A stretch of 64,000 nucleotides of DNA, taken from NCBI GenBank assembly GCA_037043015.1, contig CM073321.1, positions 28,199,010-28,263,009 of the forward strand. Direction: 5' to 3'. The notes below the pieces were generated by a model. It was not told where the DNA came from. It saw only the letters and a list, made by a program, of their open reading frames with translations, and searched no databases. The position numbers and the translations under genes are program-made. This stretch comes from Bryum argenteum. Lineage: Eukaryota > Streptophyta > Bryopsida > Bryales > Bryaceae. How positions within the stretch are numbered: position 1 is the first letter of the stretch; each line of letters starts with the position of its first letter. This document shows, in pieces, positions 36,981 to 46,262 of the stretch.

Positions 36981-37262
36981 AGAATCAAATAAACATAATA
37001 CCACCCACCAGTATATTCCTTAGTCGTAATATAAATTTTGAGCGTAAAATCAAATATATGATTAAACCATTAGGATGATAAATTTATTTGTAATATAGCG
37101 TTGGGAAAAAGAATCAAATAAACATAATACTACCCACCTGTATATTCTTCAGTCTTAATATAAATTTTGAGCGTAAAGTCAAATATATGATTAAACTATT
37201 AGGATGATAAATATATTTTTAATATAGCATTGGGAAAAGAATCATATAAAAATAATACAAGG
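36981..37262. repeat. Tandem repeat, period about 129 bp, 2.2 copies
   Basis: GAATCAAATAAACATAATAC recurs at 36982 and 37111, and a truncated third copy (GAATCATATAAAAATAATAC) begins at about 37239. The AT-rich unit also holds CACCCACC and AATATAAATTTTGAGCGTAAA. Confidence 0.85.
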
Positions 37263-37462
37263 TGGAATTGGAGAGAAATAGCACACATTTTAAGGTCATT
37301 GTTTTGGGATGTGGTAGCTCGAATTTGAAATAGAGGATAAAAATTGATTTGTGGTGGGGCAAATTTGAATAAGAGGGGGAAGAACGGAAACTTCAATTCT
37401 TTTTTTCCTTGGATCCCCCCTTGGCCCCTTCTTCCACCTACGGGGTATATTTAAGGTAATGA

Positions 37463-38280
37463 AGTCCAAACATTCCTCCCTAAAGCCGATTTTGACTTTC
37501 TCGGATATAGTGGGGGAATGTTTGACTTTTCAACGATTGAATTGACTATGCCTTCCCTTCCCTCCTCTTTTATCCCCACTCCTCTCTTTCTTTTCTTCTC
37601 CTCCCCCCTCCACCCCTCCACCTAACCCTCCACCTCCCCTTACCCCCTCACCCTCACTCCCCTCACTCTCCTCTTACCTCCTCCGACTTACCCCCCCGGT
37701 ACCCGTCCTACCCCCCCCGATACCCGTCCTACCCCCCATGATACCCGCCCTACCCCCCGTGATACCCGCCCTACCCCCACCGATACCCGCCCTACCCCCC
37801 TGTTACCCGCCCTACCCCCCGTGATACCCGATCTACCCCCCGTGGTACCAGCCCCTCCCCCCATAACTCCCCTCCCCCCATAACTCCCCTCCCCCCTCTT
37901 ACCCCCCATAACTCCCCTCCCCCCTCCCCCCACATAGTATTCTAAAATTTTTTGCATAAGTTTTTCTCATCTCTCTCAGCAATCTAATGTTTTGCAAAGA
38001 AGCATCATTAATAGAAAAAACAAATCCAAACATTCCCTCATTAAAGCCGGCATTTGGAGTATCCCGGATATAGTGGGGGGATGTTTGGATTTGCAATGAT
38101 TGGATTGACCATCCTTCCACTCCTCTTCCCCTTCCTCTCCTTCTCTAGTCTTCCCTCCCCACTCCTCCCTTTCTTTTCTTCTCCTCCCCTCTCCACCTCC
38201 CCTCACCCGCCCTCCCCCCTCACCCTCACCCTCCATCACCCTCACTTCCCCTCTCTCCCCCCTCACTTTGGATTGACATC
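37463..38280. repeat. C-rich tracts with two copies of a palindromic module
   Basis: A module of about 175 bp occurs at 37463-37640 and 38027-38200. Its first 65 bases form an inverted repeat: TCCAAACATTCCCTC at the start and, inverted, TCCAAACATCCCCCCAC at the end, around CGGATATAGTGG. The two modules enclose a minisatellite of roughly 20-bp units like CCTACCCCCCGTGATACCCG (37683-37915). The palindrome looks like a very short MITE-type sequence or element end. Confidence 0.6.
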
Positions 38281-38804
38281 CCCTACCCGTATGTTTATTT
38301 TTTTATTGTCCTATCATGTTCATGAGATATTTATTAGTTGTAACAAGATTTAAAATTATTTTTTCTCCGACTTAACCTACTTATCAAGCTAACCATACAA
38401 TGACACCATGATAATTAGCATTCACATGATCATATGATTATAACACATGCATAGAGTGTTCCAACAAGTTTGCAAGAGAAAAGCATATGTATTTTCAATA
38501 GTGTTTAACCATACAGAAAACGAAAAGTATATCTTGGTTGCTACTCAACTACGAAAATTTTCAATTAGTTCTCGTTCATCGCTGCACCGCTTGGGCCGGC
38601 CTCGGCATCATTTGTACCCTCCGGCAAATCTTCACCCCCGCCCAATTGAAGTCTACAAACTACTAATCAAGTCCTTCTCGCAGGCCCGTCTTCTTGTAAA
38701 TATTCCTCAGGATTTCGATTGTTGCATGGCTCAAGCATGCGTCCGGTTTGGGGACTATGTTGTTCCATCAGAAAATCAATGCTTCGATGGTGTAAAATGT
38801 CTGT

Positions 38805-40917
38805 TCAGTCGGATTCATCCGTTGCCCAGTTCATCTCGTAATCGCGGTCGGAACGCTCTTCCGACGAATACATCATTCCATCGGACTTCCAGTTTAGCCC
38901 TTCTGGATGAATCCGAAATCGAAACTCCTTGTGCGCTTTGTCCCAATACCCGTTGTAAACATGGTAGAAGAAGTTTCGCTTGCCATTGGCATTTGAGACA
39001 TTTGATGGAATTAAATGATGGCACGCCCTTGTAATTGTGTCCAGATCCCTTTCCCACCGAATTCGGGCGGCAAAAGCGCTTCTCTATAGAAGTGCAAGAC
39101 AATTTCCAACTCCATACCAAGTCTTCTCCCCATTTCCCTTTGTGTTTAGGAGCATTGGTTTCATTATACTCCCAATGCGGTGGCATGTAATTTTCTAATC
39201 CAAAAAGGTTGTACAAGCGCTTGTAGAAGGGAGATTTACATAGCGGACATCATTGTCGAACAACCATGAAGCCAATCAGGCAAATCGGATGAAACATGTG
39301 GCGGCAAGTGCCTACGCAAAATCCCCCTTCAGGTCCAAAGGGGTTGCAAGACATCGCACAATTTTCACCATTCGTCACGAACGTTGCTAGTGCAGGCCAC
39401 AGTTTGGCTGCTTAATTGATGTTCATCATGTTTTCAAAATCCCACTCGTACGGGACCCAATCAATTGTTTCATCCGGTTTTTTTGGCAATTTGTCCGAAA
39501 ACATCTCGTCTACAATTGCCCATGATGACAAACCAAATACCTGCTCTTGATTATGATCCTTCCATGTCCTATCAATCTTCCTCAACTCCTCAGCTATTTG
39601 GTCACCCTTGGCGACGGATAAAATGCATGTCAACTTCCACTAGTAGTATTGCTCTGCCATTTGATTCATTCGACTCTTCAAGACCTCATTATCTCGTCGA
39701 ACATCTACCAAATAAACTTCAAGGGGTGTTGCAGGCGAGCCTAATACCTCATTATCTGGTCGAACATCTACCAAATCAACTTCAAGGGGTGTTGCCGGCG
39801 AGCCTAATCCTTTGTTGAAATCTGCATTATCGAATGCCAAGGAGTCAAGCACACTTCCTATGACCAATCCGTTTGGACTAGTCGATGTACTAGGTCGTGT
39901 TTGTGATGTAGAAGCCCCCCTCCCCTTTGCCATGGCCCCCTCAAGCTCCATGATACGTCGTTGCTGAGATGAGATTTCGTCGCTAGCTCTTCGCATGTCC
40001 TCTTTCAGCCGTTGATTCTCTTCCTTCAAGCGTTGATTTGCTCCCATCAATTGCTGAATTTGGCCTTCTCTTGCATCAAAATGCTCCATCTCGACGGACA
40101 AATCTACTGGTGGAATTTCATCCGGCACGCCCCTAGCCACAACAACCTCCACTTCTTGGAGCTCAATGTCTCCACCAACTGCATGAACCATCTCCACATC
40201 TACTATGTCGGGAAGTAGCTGCACCGGAACTGGTTGTATTACTTGGGCCAATGAAGCCGTCGGCATAGGTTCTAATGATCGAGCTAGCCTCTTCCGCTTA
40301 TTCCTTTCCATCGTTTTGCGTCGAGGTAAAACTATCTCGTGGGAGCCATCGGAGTCGGAATCAGGCGGGAAGTCAGACATATGGTTATGAGGGTCTAATT
40401 CCGTAGGTCTGTCGGCCAAGGGAAACCACCCAGGATCTTCTACCGCCCAAGTTCCAAAGCCAGGGAAACCATTTTGTACTTGTGGTGCTCGAGCCTTGCC
40501 TTCTAAACCCTTCAGAGTAGACCAATCGAACCTCTTCTTCAAAATAATCTTCACATGAACGCCGCCCACTAAATATAACCCGACCTGGTTCTTGTTTGGT
40601 AACTTTGTGGCGTAAAGGAGTTGGTAAATTTGAAGACGTCGGGAAAGGAACTCCGGGTTGGTGCAGTAGCGCAAATTGGCCTTGTTGCTACTCAATTGTA
40701 AAACATGGCGTTCAGGCTGGAAGGATTTATCGATGGGGTACCACTCAAAGTATTGCTGTGCATGGTCAAAATCCCATGGGTCAGCTACATCTTCACAGCC
40801 TTTGAATGCCAATTTGAACGGATTATTTAACACATGTAGACGGGCCCGCTGCTATATTCCTTGTCGCACTCGATCTTTGTCTTTTTCTCCCTTGCGGATC
40901 GCACCTGGTGTCGCCAT
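38805..40917 (-). pseudogene. Decayed RING-finger protein gene inside the 9.7-kb element
   Basis: From ATG at 40915-40917 one minus-strand frame runs about 590 codons. After a globular N-terminus (N-P-F-K-L-A-F-K-G-C-E-D-V) comes an acidic/basic linker with a nuclear-type K-R-K-R-L cluster, then a coiled coil (N-Q-R-L-K-E-E-N-Q-R-L-K-E-D) and a 21-codon duplication (DNA 39685-39810, 63-bp units). Last is a RING-like domain: C-A-M-S-C, C-V-G-T-C-R-H-M-F-H-P-I-C-L, then C-P-L-C-K-S-P-F. RING proteins are mostly E3 ubiquitin ligases. In-frame stops lie at about 40852 (TAG), 39640 (TAG), 39412 (TAA) and 39262 (TGA, just before C-P-L-C, where Trp is common). Two frame changes follow near 39050-39090. 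The last segment reads F-Y-H-V-Y-N-G-Y-W-D-K and ends at 38805-38807. Confidence 0.7.
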
Positions 40918-41039
40918 CGTTGTAGAAAAGAAATTTAAAAACCTCCCCCAAATGTGCCCAAACACCTTCCCCAAACCCGAATCCAACCCTCACGAAGAGA
41001 AGTGAATCTTGGGAGCTAGGAAGGGCGGGTTACAAATAG

Positions 41040-41480
41040 AAAGTCCGCCTCTTATATAGTGATACCGGGAGTGGGGCGGGGGAGTGGGGGGGGAATAGGA
41101 CGGGGGAAGGAGGTTAGGGGGGTAGAGGGGGTAGGAGGCGGGGGAGGGAGGTTAAGCGGGGTAGGGGGCGGGGGAGGTTAGAGTAAGAGAGGGGTTAAGG
41201 GGGGTAGGGGGCGTAAGGGGGGATTGTAGTATTTTTAATTTTAATTTTACTTTTTTATTATTTTTAAAAATTATTTTTTATTAATTTTTAAAAAAATTTT
41301 AAAAATTTTCTTAGGGAAGAAAAAGGGGGGTTAGGAGCGGGGTAGATAAATGAGGGAGGAGTTAAGGGGGTAGGGGTGGGGGTAAGGAGGGTAGCGGCGT
41401 TCTTTACTTGTTTTTACTTTATTTAAAACTTTTAAAAAACTTTTTGTCTAATTTTTAAAAAAAGTATTTTTTTGATTTTT
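41040..41480. repeat. Two G-rich arrays each followed by an AT-rich tract
   Basis: G-rich text of the GGGGTTAGGGGGGTAGGGGG type at 41040-41225 is followed by AT-rich sequence to 41310. The same pairing repeats at 41325-41400 and 41410-41480 (GTAGCGGCGTTCTTTA then TTTAAAACTTTTAAAAAAC). The arrangement matches the end of the array at 36474-36980 in the same orientation. It separates the RING gene from the kinase-like gene and lies where the RING gene promoter would be. Confidence 0.65.
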
Positions 41481-41748
41481 TTAAATAAAATTTTTTCGTG
41501 GTATTTACAAACCGATTCATGCATAGGTTGAGTGGTATTTGGCATGGTATACAACCAGTAAATATGTGCACCCAAATCAAAACAATGCAATTAAATATGT
41601 CATACGAAGATGTACAAATGCATCGAATAAGAGAAGTTGCTGCATATATTATATGTATGTGCACAATTGGAAGTACATATAGTATTGTAATTATCCATGC
41701 AATCCTTCTACATACAATATGCACACGCTAACTTTGGAGACCGCTAAA

Positions 41749-43477
41749 TTAATTAGCTGAATTATGGAAACAACACATGGGCATGGTCCAACTAAATGGA
41801 TACTTTTCCAAGGCCTCAATAACATCGGCCACGGTCAACCTTTTGGACACATCTGGGTTCTGGAGGGCTTTTAATTTGAACCTAAGATACTCGTGATTCA
41901 TGGCGCGGTCTGTGCGATGTGGCATAAAATACTTCATATCGTAGTCTTCTTGCCAAATGTGTTGTGCTAACCACCCGGCGAAGAATGCATCGGCTGCGTT
42001 GGAATTTATATGTGTTTGCATTCCATAACCTCAAGGGGATTGTCAGAACCGCGTGGACCATACAAAAACCATGATTCCGGTGCCACAAATTTTCGCCATT
42101 TGCGTTCTTCATCCAACTCCTCTTGCTTCGCAAATCCATACTTGGATGGCGCTTGATCTACCACTCGACTTGAAATCCCCAATCACAAAGCCCGATGTAA
42201 ACCGTATCAGGTTTCCAATCATCGAAATGCATTAGAACATTGGTTGGAGTGATGTCGTTGTGTAGATAATTTTGTTCATGACACTTTTCCACAATGACAA
42301 GCAACGAAAATGCCAAGTCAAGTTGTCGTTTACGGAATGTTACAACCCAATGTAGTTGTATATCGGATAGCCCTAAGTTGAGCTCTTTTGGAATGTCGTC
42401 GTATTCCAAGTGCTTTGGGATTTTCCGATTGATATGGATGTCAAAATCTTTGTAGCTACCTCCGTTCCACCATAGCAAAAATCCATCCATTGTTCTAGGA
42501 TGCAACTACGATAGTCTGATGATTTCACGGTGCTTCATTGGACATCCACCAGCCTCATTTACGATTGCCATGCGCTTCTCCCTCTTGTTGTTCACATTCG
42601 TCAATTGTTTACGCGCGAATGGAATCCGACTATGAATATGTTGAAGTTTCGTAAGCACCACCTTAGTAACCTTCCCATATCCACCTTGGATACGTTGTCT
42701 TGGCATAGATACCACGGTAACGGTTGATTCTAGCCACTTGAAAGTTCCACTGTTGCAATGAGACATAACAACATCCTCGGCTTTTAATTTCCATCTCTCA
42801 TTCCTCTTCCCACGACCTTTCAAAAAGGATCGACCAAAACTTTTCACTATATCTAGCTTTGTAACTAGCTCTTCATCTTCAATTGTCCATTTGCTCTTGT
42901 CTGTCAATTTCTTCCCTGAAATATACGTCCAGGCGTCCACGGTGCTGGTAGTCAACTCTACCACTCTCAGGTCCAACCATGCACCGTGGTCATAGAAGTT
43001 GGTCCAATCACAAAGTTCGTAATTGTTTTCAAAACAATGCTCTAGGTATTGGTGAAGCTTCTGACACAAATTGTGGTATCCTTCCTCATTCGCCCAAATG
43101 TAAGACCTATGCAAATTTGGCATAGTTCGTATCTCATAGAAATGTATAGGATTCCGTTGAGCAAATTTAAGATACTCCTTGGTTGGCATAAGTGGTGTCT
43201 CTTCCTCCTGTAGCAAGATCAAATTGTTCTTTTCTGACCCCTTACTTTTTTTCTTTTTTCCCTTTCTTTTCCGTGATCCCGATGAAGAAGGGTTTGTAGA
43301 TTCTGTCCCCTTTGGAATTTCCTCTGTTTCCTCAGGACGTTCAAGGGGGGTTTCCAAATCTTGATTTCCGTGTCGCATACTCGAACCTTGGTTCCCTTCA
43401 CCCTCCATTTCGAATCTGAGAAAAAAACGGCAAAAACTCCTCCCTTGTGCTGATAAAACACCCCACCAAGTGCCCAC
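41749..43477 (-). pseudogene. Decayed protein-kinase-like gene with a long N-terminal region
   Basis: The likely start is M-E-G-E-G-N-Q at 43408; an upstream ATG in frame is at 43477. A basic Ser/Lys-rich segment (G-S-R-K-R-K-G-K-K-K-K) and an unfamiliar domain (I-W-A-N-E-E-G-Y-H, W-T-N-F-Y-D-H-G-A-W-L-D-L) precede kinase features: glycine loop Q-G-G-Y-G-K-V (about residue 274), beta-3-like F-A-R-K-Q-L, catalytic loop L-H-N-D-I-T-P-T-N-V-L, metal-binding C-D-W-G-F in place of DFG, and A-P-E-S-W-F. The C-lobe helix reads D-A-F-F-A-G-W-L-A-Q-H-I-W. A TAG at 42506-42508 interrupts the frame between the two lobes, and a frame change lies near 42020-42040 after the APE motif. The HxN/D-type loop (H-N-D) and DWG are unusual. 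Substrate unknown. The plant or element role cannot be told. Confidence 0.7.
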
Positions 43478-43605
43478 ACTAACTCAATGAAGAAGTAGTG
43501 CTTGGCAACTAGCGGAGTGAGGTGCATAATGAAACAACTTGGCTTTTATAGGGGAGGGGAGTGGGGGCACTTGGAGTGTGGAAAAGGAAAAGGAGGGTGG
43601 GCCCA

Positions 43606-43641
43606 ACTCCACCCCTCCCCCCCCCCCTCCCCCCCCCCCCC

Positions 43642-43676
<35 letters not shown>

Positions 43677-43790
43677 CCCCCCCCCCGCCTTGCCCCCTCT
43701 TACCCCCCCTGGACCCTTCTTACTCGCCCCGCCCCCTCACCCGCCCCTAACCCCTTTCACCCGCCCCTGTCCCGATCCTATTTTATACAG
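43606..43790. repeat. Poly-C tract and C-rich subterminal array
   Basis: A nearly pure run of C with scattered T (43612-43687) followed by units such as CCCCTCACCCGCCCCTAACC. It is the inverted counterpart of the G-rich array at the other end of the 9.7-kb element. Pro-rich open frames across it are artefacts of composition. Homopolymer length here is likely uncertain in any assembly. Confidence 0.85.
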
Positions 43791-43961
43791 ACGTGGCGGC
43801 CAAGTGGCTTGGTTTTTACCCAAACTCTTGCCACGTCCTCTTTTTTTTACCTAAACTAAAAGTCAACAGAAGTTTGACCGTATCGGGCGAGCGAGAGCTC
43901 AATCGGACGGACAAGGCGGACGGACGGGCAGGCGGCGTGCTCGCCCGGTATGACAACCTTG

Positions 43962-43969
43962 CATAACCC
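43962..43969 (+). repeat. Target-site duplication, right copy (CATAACCC)
   Basis: Identical to 34249-34256 and directly adjacent to the right TIR of the 9.7-kb element. It lies inside the coding sequence of the minus-strand gene that the element splits. Confidence 0.85.
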
Positions 43970-44269
43970 TACTCCGCTGTTTCGGATCAGGCTGTAAACC
44001 GCCCTCCAATGATAGGTCGTCCAGGTCGGTAGTTTGCCTCTGACCGTCCTCTCAAATTGGTTCGGCGCGCCGGTCTTTATCTCGCGCACCATCCTCGCAT
44101 TGCGCATTCCCCACGGGGTGCTTTGCATGCCGGAAATTCCCATCCTATCGAGGTCTTTGATCGACGCCTTCTTCTCCTCTCCCTCTGCTGAAATGGTCGG
44201 AAGTACCAACTTAATGGAGATCTTGAGCTCCTCCTGCGCCAGAGCGGAAGCAGAGGTCGATATTGCCAT
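43970..44269 (-). pseudogene. Split gene of unknown function, N-terminal part
   Basis: An ATG at 44269 opens M-A-I-S-T-S-A-S-A-L-A-Q-E-E-L and continues with a basic region (R-M-V-R-E-I-K-T-G-A-P-N-Q-F-E-R-T-V-R-G-K-L-P) and W-T-T-Y-H-W-R-A-V-Y-S-L-I up to the insertion point. Strand and frame agree with the part at 32652-34256. Upstream the frame stays open to 44458 with hydrophobic text that I take as 5' UTR read by chance. The family is unrecognised. Confidence 0.5.
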
Positions 44270-44849
44270 CGGGAAGAAAAATGACAAAAAGTAACGAGTG
44301 GCTGGGCTGAGATCAGCCAGAGGGCCGGATCGGAACAATAGGACGGAAAGCGAGAAAGCAGAAAGGAGGATTGCAAGAAGGCGAGAAAGCAGGAAAGCGT
44401 GAAGGCAGGTAACGACAAGAACGGACGGGTCGCGTTTTATAGGGAGGGTCGGATTCACATCCAGCCATCATAACTTGTCCGTCCGCCATCATGACCGTCC
44501 TCGTACGGAGCCGTCTTTGGCACTACGCGTCATTATTGTCCTTCCACCCACTCCGGCCTTTATCCGCCGTCTTTAAACCCTGTCCGGCTTCTGACAGTAC
44601 GTCCTTGCCGTTCGAGTGCGGAGTACGGGTTTATGAACACGTCTTTCTTATTTAAAACTACATTCTAAGGTTATCGTATAAATGTTTTAAACTTATTTGC
44701 CTTATAGTATATGACCTATCACATACTTAGGTCGGATTCTAGACACTATACTTATTCTTTATGCGCATTTATATATTTTGAGCACTCAATCAAAAAAACA
44801 GGGCCCGACACTTTACAGGAAAATGCTTATCACTACACGTGCATCAACT
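44270..44849. other. Upstream region of the split gene; no other gene seen
   Basis: About 580 bases between the split gene's start and the right TIR arm. It would contain the promoter and 5' UTR. AT-rich near 44640-44790. No motif is strong enough to call. Confidence 0.4.
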
Positions 44850-46259
44850 CTTGGAACAGTGACTTTCGTCGGTAAGATTCTGTTTTACTGTATCAACGAG
44901 GGCATTCTTTGAGGTGCAGCTATGGAGTTTATGAGTGTTCCTGCTCCTGGCTACGCCTCCAAGCCGACAGCGAGCGAACAGGGTGGCAGGCAAACGGCTC
45001 GGGAGCGGAGCTTGGAGCAAGCGAACGACGACAGCGAGCTTGGGGTTGGTCTTCGAGCTAAGGGAGGGCGGCGACTAGCGGGCTTGACGAGCGGGCAGGA
45101 GGGCCTCCGCGGGCAGTGAGGCGCAGGTCCCTCACTGTATTGCCCTTAGAAGCGAGGCTCGCCGTCTCGGTCCTTCCGCAACTTCGTCCACTCCATTTTT
45201 AAATCTCCCGCCCACGTCGTCATGCTCTTCTCTTTCGCTCATCTTCTCTTCCGCTTGTTTTCTCTTCCATCCCCCTTGCTTTTCCACGCCAAGGATTCTC
45301 CGATCTCTCATTGTCATTCCCACTCCCTGCCCAGTAATGATTTTTGGGTGCCACAAAGAACCGGAATGGTCTCTATCAATCATATGCAAGAGCATGGCAG
45401 TTTGTACACTTATAATTCCAGTGGAGAAGTGCACTTGAGTCTAAACGAGACATCTGAGTGTAAGCCCCAAGTTTTGAAAGGCCAATAACAAAAACAATCA
45501 ATATTTTTCATATTCTTTGTCAGAACTTCATCTAATTCTCCCCATTGAGCAGACTTCTATAGCCCAAGAATTTGGTCATACAATTCAATTTTCTTACTTA
45601 AGAACATCATAGCATGGTCTGATTTCAGTGTCTTGTTAAGGTTGCAGCGAACTGATTGTATCTACATGGGAAATGGTATTGTGGAATATGTTTGTTTCAG
45701 AAAGTGGGTTTGCAATTAACTCCTCTTATGCTCTCAACACTCTTTTTTTGCAAAGATTTGTCAGTGAATATACGTTCATTTTGGTGAGGTTGCTATCTCA
45801 CACCAAAGTTTGCCTTCTGGTACACGACAGAACGAGGAGCACTATTGAAACATAAAATGGTCCTATCGAGGAAGAACAAAAACAATCTGGACAAACGAGG
45901 ACCAGCGGCAATATAAGGACCAAAGTATGCAAGAAAATCATGCCAGTATGCGCATTGTCTGCAAGTGGGAGTTGAGACCGAAATAGAGAGATCTGCAATG
46001 GACGACGAGAGCTGCGCGGAGCTGGGCGGGAGAGAGGAAGAAGCAGTTGCGGGAGAACGACGGCGAGGAACCAGCGCCGGGGAAGCCAACTACGGTTGAC
46101 GAGGAGACCTCGTGCTGTGCCTTTGGGCGGGTGGGTGGGCTGTGCCATCGGGCGGGCGGAGCAAGGCTGCCTAAGGCGGGCCAGAGCCTGCTGCCCCGGC
46201 TCTTTCAAGCTGCCGCTCGGGCAAGCGCCGGCGCCCTAGCCAGGCGCCGTTAGAGCCGA
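44850..46259 (-). repeat. Outer TIR, right arm, interrupted by about 870 bp
   Basis: Bases 44850-45165 are the inverted copy of 31285-31610, and 46036-46259 are the inverted copy of 31121-31285, ending GGCGCCGTTAGAGCCGA at 46259. The 45166-46035 stretch has no counterpart in the left arm. It starts with CT-rich text and contains an open frame at 45222-45488 with exon-like content (F-W-V-P-Q-R-T-G-M-V-S-I-N-H-M-Q). Either something inserted here or the left arm lost it. I do not recognise its content. Confidence 0.7.
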
Positions 46260-46262
46260 GGG

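Larger units (their letters stand above)
34257..43961. mobile_element. 9.7-kb TIR DNA transposon (hAT-like signature) carrying gene cargo
   Basis: The ends are CAAGGTTGTCATATCGGGCG on the left and, inverted, CAAGGTTGTCATACCGGGCG on the right (19 of 20 match), flanked by the 8-bp direct repeat CATAACCC. Just inside each end are GC-rich subterminal sequences with CGGACGGACGGGC motifs, then G-rich (left) or C-rich (right) arrays. I find no recognisable transposase in it. Its contents are a nested 1.8-kb TIR element with an AOX exon, a decayed RING-finger gene and a decayed kinase-like gene, the last two on the minus strand. It interrupts a minus-strand gene. So it is either a non-autonomous carrier that acquired host sequence or an autonomous type whose mobility gene I do not recognise. 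Confidence 0.8.

Noticed and set aside
43502-43859. Pro-rich open frames over the poly-C tract
   Set aside because: They are in several overlapping phases and reflect homopolymer composition only.
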